DNA of 64,000 bases from Triangularia verruculosa (lineage: Eukaryota > Ascomycota > Sordariomycetes > Sordariales > Podosporaceae): assembly GCA_033296885.1 (NCBI GenBank), contig MU863876.1:248001-312000 (forward strand), in the 5' to 3' direction. Positions 24,716 through 36,311 of this stretch are shown one piece after another. The notes below the pieces were generated by a model. It did not search any database and was not told the origin of the DNA. It saw only the letters and a list, made by a program, of their open reading frames with translations. The stretch's first letter is position 1. Every line of letters starts with the position of its first letter. Both the position numbers and the translations under genes were made by a program.

Positions 24716-24720
24716 CTTTA

Positions 24721-25694
24721 ATAAACAGTAAATATCCTAGATTTTTAGAACCGTTTTATTAAGTGTAAACTCTACAAAATAATAGACGAAGACGTCGTAT
24801 AAATACTCGATAGCGAGATAATTCTTGAAGGTAGTAACGCTACTAGTATTTTTATGCCTATATATAGAGTTCGGATATCGAATAGTAGTAGCCTTATTAT
24901 ATCCGTAGAGATAATATCTCTCTATATAATCCTTAGCTTTATATTTTATACTGAATCTTCTATCGCTATCTAAGTTCCAGTAATAAAAAAAATAATATAT
25001 AGTTCTATACGCTAATTTAGTCTCCTACGATACTTTACCCTAACTTATCTTATCCGTCGGTAAGGATAATTAAGGTAAATAGTTATTTATTTATATTAGT
25101 ATTAACTTTGAAAGCTTTATAAGTCTATTTAAAAGAATTAACGATTCTACTATATAGATACGAGCTTAAAGCCTTATACTCTTAGAACTTTCGCTTAGAT
25201 CGTTATCTAATAGCTACGTAATAATTGTCCGTTTATTAAGAATGCGTCTAGATAGGAGTTTGGTATTGAGTTCGGCTTTAAGCTAATCAAGGTACTCCGA
25301 TTTTCTATTATAGAGTTAGCGATTAATTTCTATATTATTAATAGTTTTAAAAAAGTTGTCCTATATTTTCTTTACCGCCTTCTTTTATACGAAAATCCGT
25401 ATTACTCGAGCTTTCTTATTAATATCGTTAAACGTATAATATAGATCGGTCCTTATTTTACGGGCTGCCCTTAGCGTTTTAAACTCTAAAGTAACTACGT
25501 TTTTAAGTAATTCTCGAAATTACTTAAGTTTATTAAACTAATACTCCTTAGTAATGATCTTAAGGTCTTTAGGCGCTGCTATTACTAGAGCCCGAGCGTC
25601 TGTAGAGCGATTTAGGTGTGTAGCTGCGCTTATGAACGCTGATTTCGAAGGTTTACTAATAAAGGCAGTAATAATATCTACCTAAACGGACTAG
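24721..25694 (-). pseudogene. DUF3435 tyrosine recombinase, C-terminal half (RIPed)
   Basis: Read on minus from the TTAAT duplication, the frame continues the protein at 34243-32666: after a Tyr-containing joint come KPSKSAFISAATHLNRSTDA, a helical segment (FRELLKNVVTLEFKTLRAAR) and YRQLFKTINNIEINR-like sequence. Near 24890-24750 a C2H2-like finger is visible, with several Cys/His positions changed to Tyr (RYPNSIYRHKN, KNYLAIEYLYDV). DUF3435 proteins of this kind often end in such fingers. The gene is split from its N-terminal half by the gypsy at 25700-32660 and ends at gypsy G2. Confidence 0.75.
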
Positions 25695-25699
25695 TTAAT

Positions 25700-26030
25700 T
25701 GTCACACGGCAAAAGACCAACAGGCCACAGCTCGGGTTAACAACCACCGACCTGTACGCTGTGAGCCAACCGATGGAAGTGAAGCAGTCAATTAGAGGCA
25801 TGGCGGGTATCAAAGGAATCCTACTGGCTCAGTGATATATTGAAGGACTTGGCAGAGGCCTGAGGCAAGGAGGGCACGGACCACTTGACGGAGGATAAAT
25901 ATGCGTTCAGGATCACTGTACTATTCCAAGTCTTCTTCTTCTCTTTTCTTCATCATGGACTTCGAGGCCATTGAAGATTATTACTGAATTGAACTACTGT
26001 TCCAAGCCCTGTTTACTAACCCTTGTTATA
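25700..26030 (+). repeat. 5' LTR of gypsy A
   Basis: TGTCACACGG ... CCTTGTTATA. The last bases next to the interior are RIPed (GTTATA for GTCACA); the rest is clean. Confidence 0.92.
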
Positions 26031-26130
26031 TATAATCTTCAAACATTTGAAGTTCGACACACCACATACACTACCTATCATTACCACCAATCATCTTTCA
26101 CTTTACCCCTCATTTACCTCTTTATTGTTG

Positions 26131-29100
26131 ATGTCCGACGCGTCATCACCACTATTAGACATCGTTGAAGGACTAATTGCCTTGCCCTGCAATCCTTGGA
26201 TCGACGTAGACGAAGACTTAAATTATACCACCGGAGAATATTTATTTAACGGTTCCCCTTTATTGCGACCTACTATCCTAAGCTACGTAGCGCGTCTTCC
26301 TTTATTAGTATTACCCTTTATCGCGTCGCCTATATACGTGACCGCTCGCAATTATCGTGACGACCTATCTATCTCGTTATACAATATGTTTGAGCTTCAG
26401 TACCGTCGTTCTGCTTTAGCCGAGCCTGTTTAGGTCGACGACTATATAGAGTTTACCCTCTACTTACCTTAGGGTTTTGAGGTTATTATAAGTGATCTTT
26501 TTAAGATCTAGCCTTTGTTTGGTGCTGTCCTTAATCCGATATTTTAGGTTGTTGAACTCTATCGCCGTATAAGCGAAGCCTATAAAGGTGTTCGTTAGTT
26601 TATTTAACAGTAAAATAAGGATCGCATTGCTTATTAGGAGCTCGAGTATTTTAGGCTCTAGTATAAATATATCCGAGAGTAATATATCGTCTATGCGGGT
26701 ATAATTAAGCTAGGAGTTTAGGTCTCTAAATAATAAGTCCGGCACTTCCGTTAATAGATCGAAAATGCAAGCGCTACTTTTGCGAATTAGATCTAGGGAG
26801 CTATTGCCGTTATTACTTAGGATAAATACTAGCGCGAGTAAACTATCGAATAGCTGCGTAAATCCGCCAATCGCTACTACTCCGCCCTAGTAACTCTCGA
26901 GAAAGAGGTTAAGAATTAGAAGAAGTTTAATAACCGGGTTGAAGATTAAGCCGGTAAGCGTAACCGCAATATCGATAGACTTTTAGTTAAAGAGTTTATT
27001 AATCCTTCGACTTTTAACGAATACGGACGTTATATAATAGAGTAGGTTAAGAAGTTTACGGCGGATATTCTTAACGAATTCCGTATTTAAATAGAGTAGA
27101 ACCTTAACGCCGATATTAACTTTGTTTAGCGTAGCCTCGGACAACGGGTATCGATACGACTATCGCGCCCTCCTACCGTTATCCCCTCCAAGGTATCATC
27201 TTCGACTCGATACGTCCGAGATCGCTTAACCTCTTAAGTACTCCAGGATACTTAAGTACGTTATACGTCCCGCTAAGCCTATATCTAATTCAAGTCTTCT
27301 CGGACCGGCCCTATATATATAACACCTACTCCTAGCGGAGGCGGTAGAGGAAACCTTCCTTTACGCTAATTCTACGCTACTATTAAAGAACTACTTTCCA
27401 ATCCCGATAATTTAGATTCGGAGGACCCCGATTACGATCGACCTAGGTGTCGATAATCCGGCGATAGAGTAAGAGGAGGACTACCTAGAGGACCCCTAGC
27501 TCTATATAACCGCCCGCGATTACCTAGTCCCTCGGGCCGAAACGACCTTACTCGGTTTATTCGTCTCTTTTCTTAAACGCCGGTCTAAATTAACCCGGTA
27601 TATATAGTAAAACCCCCGGCCTATAATAGTAAAGATCTCTTAAGGTTCCGTTCTTAGTAGCTTAAGGTAGAAGTTTATATAGACTCCTATCCTACTAGTT
27701 TTCCTAATAATTAAGTTAAGATTAACTAGGTTAAATCACTCCTTACTAAAAAGGCCTAGGTATAGTACCAGCAGCGAGTTAACTAAATGTAAAGACTCGG
27801 CCTCGCAGATATCTGGAGTAACTATATTACCGCTATTAAAAAACGTTTCCGGAATATAGCCGAAAGGTACCGTAACGCCCGTAGGATATAGGAGCTCAAA
27901 TATTAAGGAGATATTTTACAGTACTTAACCGAGCTTATAGATCTTAACGAAATAATTTAATAATCTGGAACTACCTTTTAAAGCTATATCTTAAAAGCGT
28001 TTTCGAATAAAATTATTAAGTTAATTTACTTAAGATAAGGAGGAGTTCCGGAAACGGATAAAGATTTCCTCTATATTATCCAGGAAGCCGGCTATATCTA
28101 CGAGAATATATTTATTAACCTTAGCATCTCTGTTAATAATCGGGCGGGAAAAGACGCGCTTACTTCGACCTTAGAGCGTTCGAAGTCGGGCCCTCCCTAC
28201 TAAAGTCGCTCCTAATAATCGTCATACCCATCCTTAAAAAGCAGCAAGGCACCTACTAAAGTACCAAACGCTAAACCCGATTTAAAGGACATTAAATAGG
28301 CGACCGTTAAGGAAGCCTTAGCAGGGATTTCGTAGGATAACGTCGATAAGTATAAAAAGGACGGCTCTATTTATTAGCGATATAGGCGTAATAATTATTA
28401 TACCTTTACCTACTTTATAAGAAAGGATATCTTTAGTAACGATCTTTCCGCGGCTCCCCTTAAGGTAGTTGGAGTTAAGCGGAAAGCCGAGAATAAAGAA
28501 AAGGAAGTAGTACTTCCTAAGAAAGTATAAGTTAATATTATCGGAGTATACTTTATTAACGATAAACCCTAGGTCTTCGAGATACTTGACGATGATATGT
28601 CTAGTACCGAGACGGGTTTTCAATAGGCCGCCTACCTACGCCGATAGGACGCGACCGGCCTACAAACGTAATAGTCGTTGGAGTTAAGCGTGCTTACCCT
28701 AATAAGGAGAAAGAGGCTAAATAGCTACGGAGTCGACCAAAAGTTAGAACCCGGCCTATCGTTAAGATAAGTATCGTTAAGGTCGTTAAAGGTCGCCCTT
28801 ATAAGTTTCCCGTATAAGTCTTTTTCGACACCGGTAGTTTAGTTCTAGTCTTATCGGAAAACATCGTTATTAATTTCTCTATTAAAACTTTCTTTTACCT
28901 CTGCGGATTTTATCTCTAAGCGTTTAATAGAGAAGGAAACCCCGGTGAGCGAGCCCTTTATTCCAATACCGTAGTCCTCTGTTATATAGAGGACTATTTT
29001 ACTAAGCTCAAATTCGAGGTTAGTAAGCTCGACCTAAAATGCGATATTATCCTACCCTAATAGTAGCTTTAAAAATACTAACTAGTAGGATTCTACGATT

Positions 29101-32100
29101 AAAACCCTTCTAAGATTGTGTTTTCCTCTCTTACTTACCGCGAATATTGTATAGGCCTAGTAGTCCTCGGAAAAATCGGTAGAACTATCTCCAGTATTTT
29201 CGACGAATATGCGATAATTCTTAAGCGCTTTTGGGACCTAGCTCCTTTAATACCGCCCGACATTTCTAAAAGACTTTCTAACTATAAGCTATAGGACTAT
29301 ATAATCGACCTTATTGAGGGTAAGACGCTTATATAAGGCCCTATTTACGCGTTAAGCGGTAAGGAACTTAAGTTCTTACGCGCCTAGCTAGATAAGATAC
29401 TTACGGAAGGAAAGATTAGGCCTTTAAAGTCGCTTTACAATACTCCCCTCTTTATAATAGACAAAGATATATTAATTAAGAAAAAAGACTAATACAAGGA
29501 TTACCTTAGGCCTATAGTAGATTAAAAAGACCTTAATAATATTACGATCCTTAATTAATACCCTCTCCTATTTATTATTAAGCTTTAAGATCGACTCGCC
29601 GGTATTAAGTTCTTTATAAAGATTAATCTAAAAAATGGGTTTAATCTAGTAAGGATTAAGGAAGGGGATAAATAAAAGACTACCTTTTGTTATCGGTATA
29701 GGTTATTCGAGTTTACGATTATATATTTCGGATTAATTAATGCCTTTGCTACGTTCTAAGCTATAGTTTATAGAGTGTTAAGCGATTTAATCGATATAGG
29801 AGTTTTAGTATATGTAAATAATATCCTTATCTATATAGATAATATAGAGGAGTATAACCGTTTCGTTAAAGAGGTCCTTAAATGTTTTAAAAATAATAAT
29901 TTAACTATTTCGGTAAAGAAAAGTATTTAGGCGGTTTAGTAAGTTAAGTACTTAAGGTATATTATCTCCGAAGTAGGTATTTTAATATTTAAGGAGAAGG
30001 TAGATTATATCCTTAATTAGAAGACGCTAACTTTATTAAAAGTAACCTAATTATTTATCGGTTTTATTAACTTCTATCGATATTTTATTAAAGGGTTTTC
30101 CGATATTGTAAAACCACTTATAGGATCGCTTAAAACGAAGGTAAAAAATTAAAAATAGACGTATACTATAAAAGAGGTTTTTATTAAACTTAAAGAAGCC
30201 TTTACTATAATACTAATCCTTATTTATTTCGAACCTTTTAAACCGATAATCTTAGAGATTAATATTTCGGACTTCGCTTTAAAAGGAATTTTATTTTAGA
30301 AAAGAGACGATAGAAAGTTTTACCCCGTAACCTTTTACTTCCGTAAGTTTATTAAGTCGGAAATAAATTACGAGGTATACGATAAAGAATTACTAGCGAT
30401 TATAGATTATTTCGTAAAGTAGCGACGATACTTAAAAGGAGTAGAGTATAAGATCGAAGTCTATTCCGACTATTAAAATCTCGTATACTTTACTACGGCG
30501 AAGGTCTTTAATCGACGATAAGCCCGTTAGGCCTAAGAACTTACGGTATACGATTTTATTATTATATATCGACCCGGACGACTTAATAGTAAGGCCGACG
30601 TTCTTTCGAAATTCGATTAATACCGGCCTAAGAAGGGGGGAAATAAAGACCAGCCGATTACTTCGGTCTTAAAAGATTATTATTTTTTCACCCTAATGTA
30701 AAAGTTAATTATAGTTTTATTAATATTCTACCTTAAAGTTTATTATCCTAAGTAAGCCGAAGGATTATATTTCTTTTTCTCTATAGCGCGATTTACTAAT
30801 ATTCCCGTTACCCTAATATAGAACGACGAATTTATCGCTAAAGTTAAGAACGCTACTATTTAAGATCCCGAGTACGTTAAAGCCCTCGCTGCTTTATCGA
30901 AAAACGACTACGAAAATTAAAGTCTCCTATACTATAATAACCTACTAAAGATTTCCGACGACTCCGCGCTACGTAAAGAGATCCTCGAATTTAAATATAA
31001 CTCCGTCGTTATAAGATACTTAGGAATAGATCGTACTATTAATCTCGTTTGACGAAACTTCTAATAGCTAGTTATAAATAACATTATCCGCGAATATATA
31101 CGAGGATATAAGGAGTATTAGTAAAATAAAAACCCTCGGTATAAAACTTTTAAACTATTATTTCCTTTAGAGATCCTATAGAAACTATAGAGAGTTATCT
31201 CTATAGATTTTATTACTAATCTTCCTCTATTAATAAGATATAACTCTATTTAGATTATCGTCGATATATTTATAAAGATAGTATACTTTATCCTACTCTA
31301 TATAGAAGGTAAGAAAATTAACGACTTAATTCGAATCTTCGCCCGCGAATATTAGCGACTTTACAGCGTCCTTATAAATATTATTTCTAATCGCAACTCC
31401 TGCTTTACGTTATACTTATAGAAGGATTTCCTAAAGTTTATTGGTATTAATAATCGTATAAGTACTGCCTTTTACCCTTAGACTAATAGCTAGACCGAGA
31501 TTATTAATTAAGAATTAAAGATATACTTCTATACTTTTATTAATTACGAGATAGTTAATTAATATAAGTTACTTCTTATAATAGAATTTACGTATAATAA
31601 TGTCCGTAAGTCGCCGACCGGTATATTACTTTTCTTCGTTAACTATAGCTACTACCCTACTTCTAATAATCCCTCTTTTAATACCACCGTTTATAACCCT
31701 TCGAGTCGATTATATACTTACTGGATAACCTAAATCCACAAAGAGGTGTAGAAATCTCTGGAGGTATTTCGTTAACGTATAAAGTATTAGGCGGACCTTA
31801 AGAGAAAAGAAGTACCTATCTTTAAGAAGGATTAATTGGTAATGCTTAACGCTAAATATATTAAGATTCGACGACCCTCTAAGAAACTGGATAAGAAGAT
31901 ACTAGGCCCGTTCGAAATCTAAAAGGTGATTTCCCCTACCGCTGTCCGACTAACTCTCCCTAAGTACTAGCGAATTCATAATACCTTCTATATCTCCTTT
32001 ATCGAGCTCTATCGCGCTGGTACTTAGGTACTGCCTAACGTAAACTAGGTCCTGCAAGAAGCGGCGCCGGTCGAGGCAGAAAACTATTAAGTGGAAAAGG

Positions 32101-32313
32101 TGATGGATTCGACCTTGATGGGTAATGAAGTTAAGTATCTGGTTAAGTGGGAAGGATGGCCTTAGAGGAGATATTAGACTTGGGAACCCTTCGACCACTT
32201 CTATAGCGACGGAGCTAAGGTAGCTGTCCGTACCTTTCACGTACTGCAACCCGATAAACCTAAGGACTTTCGAGTGGAGGTTTGAAGGTATTTAGAGCTC
32301 GAGGGCGAGTATG
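26131..32313 (+). pseudogene. gag-pol of gypsy A, RIPed
   Basis: Gag starts at ATG 26131 (MSDASSPLLDIVEGL) and is open to 26433; beyond that, stops are TAA/TAG. Recognisable parts are a capsid-like stretch near 27800, a degraded zinc knuckle near 28370-28420 (Cys and His changed to Tyr), RT with YVNN for YVDD near 29810, RNase H (YDKELLAII near 30380), and the integrase core (ISIDFITNLP near 31200). A chromodomain (EKVMDSTLMGNEVKYLVKW, TWEPFDHF) lies at 32089-32215. Both catalytic RT aspartates are lost to G-to-A changes. No polyprotein can be made. Confidence 0.88.
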
Positions 32314-32329
32314 AGAAGGGGGGAGATGG
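32314..32329 (+). other. Polypurine tract of gypsy A
   Basis: AGAAGGGGGGAGATGG directly abuts the 3' LTR (TGTCACACGG at 32330). This is the plus-strand primer site for reverse transcription and remains unRIPed. Confidence 0.88.
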
Positions 32330-32660
32330 TGTCACACGGCAAAAGACCAATAGGCCACAGCTCGGGTTAATAATTACCGACCTGTACGCTGTGAGCCAAC
32401 CGATGGAAGTGAAGCAGTCAATTAGAGGCATGGCGGGTATTAAAGGAATCCTACTGGCTCAGTGATATATTGAAGGACTTGGTAGAGGCCTGAGGCAAGG
32501 AGGGCACGGACCACTTGACGGAGGATAAATACGCGTTCAGGATCACTGTACTATTCCAAGTCTTCTTCTTCTCTTTTCTTCATCATGGACTTCGAGGCCA
32601 TTGAAGATTATTACTGAATTGAACTACTGTTCCAAGCCCTGTTTACCAGCCCTTGTCACA
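32330..32660 (+). repeat. 3' LTR of gypsy A
   Basis: 331 bp. RIP-type changes cluster in its inner part (CAATAGG, TTAATAATTACC); the outer end is clean (CCCTTGTCACA). Confidence 0.92.
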
Positions 32661-32665
32661 TTAAT

Positions 32666-34243
32666 ATATACTTAATATATACCTGCGTCTTGATAGTTCA
32701 TTACTTACTGTAGTTAACCCTAAGTTACTACGCCTACGATAGTCAGCGACTAGACTCGAGTGTAAGGTAAAGCTTTTCTGACCTTCGATTACCTCTCCGG
32801 CTCCTCTTCGAAAGGTATATAGGGTGATAATAGCCTTAAATCCTATATATTTCCTAAGTTCGCGCAGGTATTCTAAATAGGTGTTATATTTAATTGGTTA
32901 TATATATGAACTCGTTTTTAGACAATCGGAACCAGGATAGCGAAAGATTAATATATTAAATATACTCTTTTTCTAGGATAAGTTTAAAGAACTGCGGTTA
33001 GAGGTTGTCCGGACGGAGTAAAGGTCTTCTATAGAGTTAAATTCATCCCTAAAAGCATTATCTAGAAAGCCGATTGTAATTATAAGGATAGTTGCGTTAA
33101 ATATGAGGTTATTAACCTCATATAAAATGAACTTCTTACTATATTATATTAGTATATCCTATATCTTTTTAAGAAACTATCACTTACGGGTTCGGATTTT
33201 TTGCCCAGCCTTTAATATATCTCAAAGTTATTTGTATGGTGATAAGGTCTTTGGGTTCCGTTGGATTTGGTAAAGTGAATAGCGAGACATCCCTATACGT
33301 AAGTGTCTTAAAACCCCCTGTTTATTCGCCTTGTGAAAGGGAAGGGCTTACGGGTTCCTAACCGATATAGTAAATAGTAAATCGGTTTGGATTTATTGCC
33401 TTATAGGCGAGTATTACTGGGCGTATTGCGGTGAAAAATGATATTTATTACATAAGCGCAACGTTCAGTCTCTGCCGTTCGTTCGGGTATTTGATCTCGG
33501 GACTTCCCCAGTGTATTTACAATAGCCGAAAAACATTATCGAAATAGAGAATAGGTTTTTCCCGGCGTTTTAAATTAAGATTGTAAAGCTTGGAAAGATC
33601 GTGGTCAATCCACTATGAAATGATGTTAGCTTGTTCTATTTGGTCCGTTAGGAGCGTCTCTTACAAGATGAAGCGCCTTATATATCTCTATATTTAGTGC
33701 AATCCCAACTAACTTCTCATACATTATCTTAAATACTCTCTTATAGCCCAACAAAGTCGTCTTTTTCTGGATCTTTGAAGTGTCACAGAGCCACTTGAAG
33801 AAAACCATGAAATTTTCCTTTGTACTAGTCGCCAAAGCGTCGTGATCGTTCAGATTCATTTGCTTGCAATATCTTGTGCCTGTAAGTAGTGGGCCCATCA
33901 GGTTGGATAGTTTGACATACCCTTTCCATTTTTCGGCCAAAAGACTCATCTTCAGTTGCGTTGTCTCGGAATAGTTGCGTTTCGGCTTCCACTGCTGCAA
34001 GCCTCGCTGAAGTGCCTCGTATTCCCCTCTGCTTAGGGGCGTGCGTGAGGCGCGGTTCTCAGTATAAGACCTCCGTATTGCAGTCATGTTGCCTGTAGTT
34101 GGCGGAACGTTGGGTCCTGGAATTTCAACTGGAGAGGAGGAGTACACGATCTTATATTTCTCCAATGTGCTATACGGTGTGAGAGATCCTGGTTCTGCTG
34201 TGCCGCACTCCAGGCCAACGAATGGACTGTGCACGGACATCAC
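32666..34243 (-). pseudogene. DUF3435 tyrosine recombinase, N-terminal half
   Basis: The first 205 codons (34243-33626) are open: a Ser/Pro-rich leader, then a core-binding-like helical region (LSRGEYEALQRGLQQWKP, ETTQLKMSLLAEKWKGY, TKENFMVFFKWLCDTSKIQK, LLGYKRVFKIMYEKL). A frameshift near 33665 leads to a RIPed continuation: KRREKPILYFDNVFRLL, then IHWGSPEIKYPNERQRL, FFTAIRPV (site of the first catalytic Arg), LITIQITLRYIKGW, and LYTFRRGAGEVIEG (second catalytic Arg) near 32840. This order is that of DUF3435 proteins, the tyrosine recombinases related to Crypton and Starship 'captain' enzymes. Translation after a later Met is possible. Confidence 0.78.
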
Positions 34244-34887
34244 CGCTCTTCAGACATCTCACCCATGCTTGGCGAACATGATGTGGAGAATGCAACGATC
34301 ATGAGAGTTCTGTCTCATCGTGCTGCGTGCAGTCACCAGACAACAGCGACATATAGATACCGTGTCCGGACAGAGCTGGAAATAGACTGTGTGCCACCAT
34401 TGGGGTGATACCATGTGTAAACCGAGCTTGCCGCCCGATTTTATTTTTAAGTTTTAGTGTTTATTTTCTGTTGGCGCTTCGCGGCTAAGCCTGGACTGTT
34501 AAAGGGGAAGTGCATATAGAAAACCACGGGAAATTTTTCCTCAGAATTTGGCAGAGAACTCTACCAAAATCAGCATTACATTTCCCTTGAATTGATTGTC
34601 TGATGGCACAGGGCCCGTTCATTGTCCTTCCGGCACGACCCTGGTGCGGTGCCCTCCACAGCCCTGACTGTGCCTGAATCAATCCTCCGCATGGTGTCTG
34701 GATCCTTTGCGCATATACCATCAAGCCAGAAAAGATCAGCATTCTGAGCGCGTCAGTTTTTAAGCAGTCAGTCGCGCGCAGTCAAGCCGCAGTTCCAGCT
34801 CCCACTGCGGCCGCGCTACCAGTACCGCGCGGCTGCAACTGGTGTCGCTGTGTAGGGCTTTTTGAAAGGATTCAATCGATGTAGGTT
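34244..34887. other. Spacer upstream of DUF3435 gene
   Basis: Normal composition, unlike the RIPed tract to the left. It should hold the DUF3435 promoter and, if this is a Starship, its 5' boundary, but I found no inverted terminus. The ORF at 34485-34742 (minus) has no recognisable domain. Confidence 0.35.
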
Positions 34888-35148
34888 TCAGCTGTTATGC
34901 CAGCCCTGCGGGCGAGCGCACAGCGTTTCAAAAAAAAATGATTTTTTTTTTGATTCGGGAACATAATATTTAGAGTTCAGTCCTCGAAAATCTTCTTTAA
35001 ATAAATCAGCAAGAATCTCCAAGTTTTCTTTATCTTCACTAGATGGAAAATCAAGGATGTCGACATCAATACTAGCGGTGCCCCAATGTTTGTTTACTCT
35101 CTTTGCCGCTAATTCGCACTCCCTTTGGAGAATATCTGATTGCTGCAT
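34888..35148 (-). pseudogene. Possible DUF3723 N-terminal fragment
   Basis: An 86-codon ORF starting MQQSDILQRECELAAKR, followed by SIDVDILDFPSSEDKENLE and FRGLNSKYYVPE. The pattern (beta strand, an ENxxxLADLF helix, then a LNxKYYVP strand) is like the start of DUF3723 proteins, which are several hundred residues long. It then runs into an A/T homopolymer (near 34935-34955) and an unrelated tail, so at most a fragment is present. DUF3723 genes are recurrent Starship cargo, which makes the neighbouring DUF3435 relevant. By-eye assignment, moderate at best. Confidence 0.4.
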
Positions 35149-35261
35149 CTTGGTTCTTAGTTGCTTTTGACTGCATAGCGAGTATGATTTTTCAAGGTTA
35201 AGGGCTATTTATCACTATTTTAAGCGATGTCCATTTCCGGCTCCAAAGCTTTCAAAATATC

Positions 35262-35858
35262 ATGAACACCTGGCACGGACAGAAGAGCAGCCTTTTGGCG
35301 GTGAATGTGGATGGGAAGTCAAAGGTTCGGTCGGGAGCCAAAAATGCCGACCCTAGTCACATGAGTTCTCGAATCTCTGCTCATCGAGTTAAAATGCAGA
35401 GACCGAAATCAGTGTCCACGATTTTGTTACGGGCAGGACAAGTTGACAGATTAATGACAGTAATATTCAGCTAAGCTACAGTCTGGGCTCTATTCAGTCG
35501 GGTACAGGCAGGCTCTATTGTCAAGACGTAGCTCAAAGTGCTACAAACAGGTCTCGCGGCAGCGAGATGCGAAGTCCTTCAAGTCGCATTGGCCCGTGCT
35601 CTGAGCGTGCTAAGCTCCATCAGTGGGTCAACGACGGTCACGGTGCAACCACCGCGACAGATTTCAATGTTCAAACTTTCTCCGCACGGGCCATTCTACT
35701 CCCTGGCTGCCCACTCCGTACCGAATACGTGTCAGCCAGAAATAGCTGCAATTGCGAATGCAGGGAAGGGTGCACTAGCCGCTTTTGGAATTGCCAAGGT
35801 GCTGCGGTTCTGCAACCGTCATCAGGGCAAATGCCGGAACCGGATCTTGGAGATGTAG
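35262..35858 (+). pseudogene. Small unknown ORF split by a solo LTR
   Basis: An ATG at 35262 opens a frame to the GATTT at 35420-35424. Skipping the solo LTR and one copy of the duplicated GATTT, the frame continues in phase from 35665 to a stop at 35856-35858, about 119 codons in total. The second part is Ala/Gly-rich (EIAAIANAGKGALAAFG). I do not recognise it. In-frame rejoining may be chance (one in three), so whether it was a gene is open. Confidence 0.25.
35425..35659 (-). mobile_element. Solo LTR, gypsy family B
   Basis: 235 bp, TGTTACGGGC to CCGCGACA, the reverse orientation of the family-B LTR at 48839-49073. Perfect GATTT duplications flank it (35420-35424, 35660-35664). No internal sequence is attached, so it arose by LTR-LTR recombination. 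Little RIP is visible. Confidence 0.92.
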
Positions 35859-36311
35859 AAGGCACGATAAGGACCTTATCAGAAGCGACAGCGGAATGCC
35901 CAATCGGAAACAACACCGGTTTCATGGGGCTAAACGTCACAGCACTGATCTGGCGCTCAGCTTTCTTTCCTCTAAGTAGCGTGCTCCAAAAAATATGTGA
36001 TGACCTCTATGCTGTCTCCTTGGGATATAATTGCCTCGTGATCTAGATGAAAGAGTATTATAATACGTGAGAAATTTGCTCCGCACGACCGAATAAAGTT
36101 TGTTGTAGCGCTTGGAACTACGTCAAGCCAACCAACCCGATCTCGAATTGTTCGAGTGGGCCATAACTTTATGACGTCTCTGCCAAGTGTTCTGGAGCCA
36201 CCTGTCTTCATGACGAAACAGAGTACTCGAATTGATGAAAGAGGCGGGATCTAGAAGAATCTAGAGCATTGTGACGGGCTATAAATTATTGGAGACCCCC
36301 AGACCCCTCCT

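Larger units (their letters stand above)
25700..32660 (+). mobile_element. Full-length Ty3/gypsy chromovirus A
   Basis: 6961 bp with 331-bp LTRs at both ends and a TTAAT target duplication (25695-25699, 32661-32665). Plus-strand gag-pol ends in a chromodomain, followed by a polypurine tract at 32314-32329. The two LTRs are the same length and differ at 11 sites by my count, all transitions. The interior is heavily RIPed. It inserted into the DUF3435 gene. Related solo or partial LTRs occur at 39158, 48660 and 54619. Confidence 0.94.

Noticed and set aside
34485..34742. 85-codon ORF between DUF3435 and the DUF3723-like fragment
   Set aside because: No recognisable motif; could be chance.
33600..36300. 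Starship 5' boundary with terminal inverted repeat
   Set aside because: I searched by eye upstream of the DUF3435 start and found no convincing terminus or target repeat.
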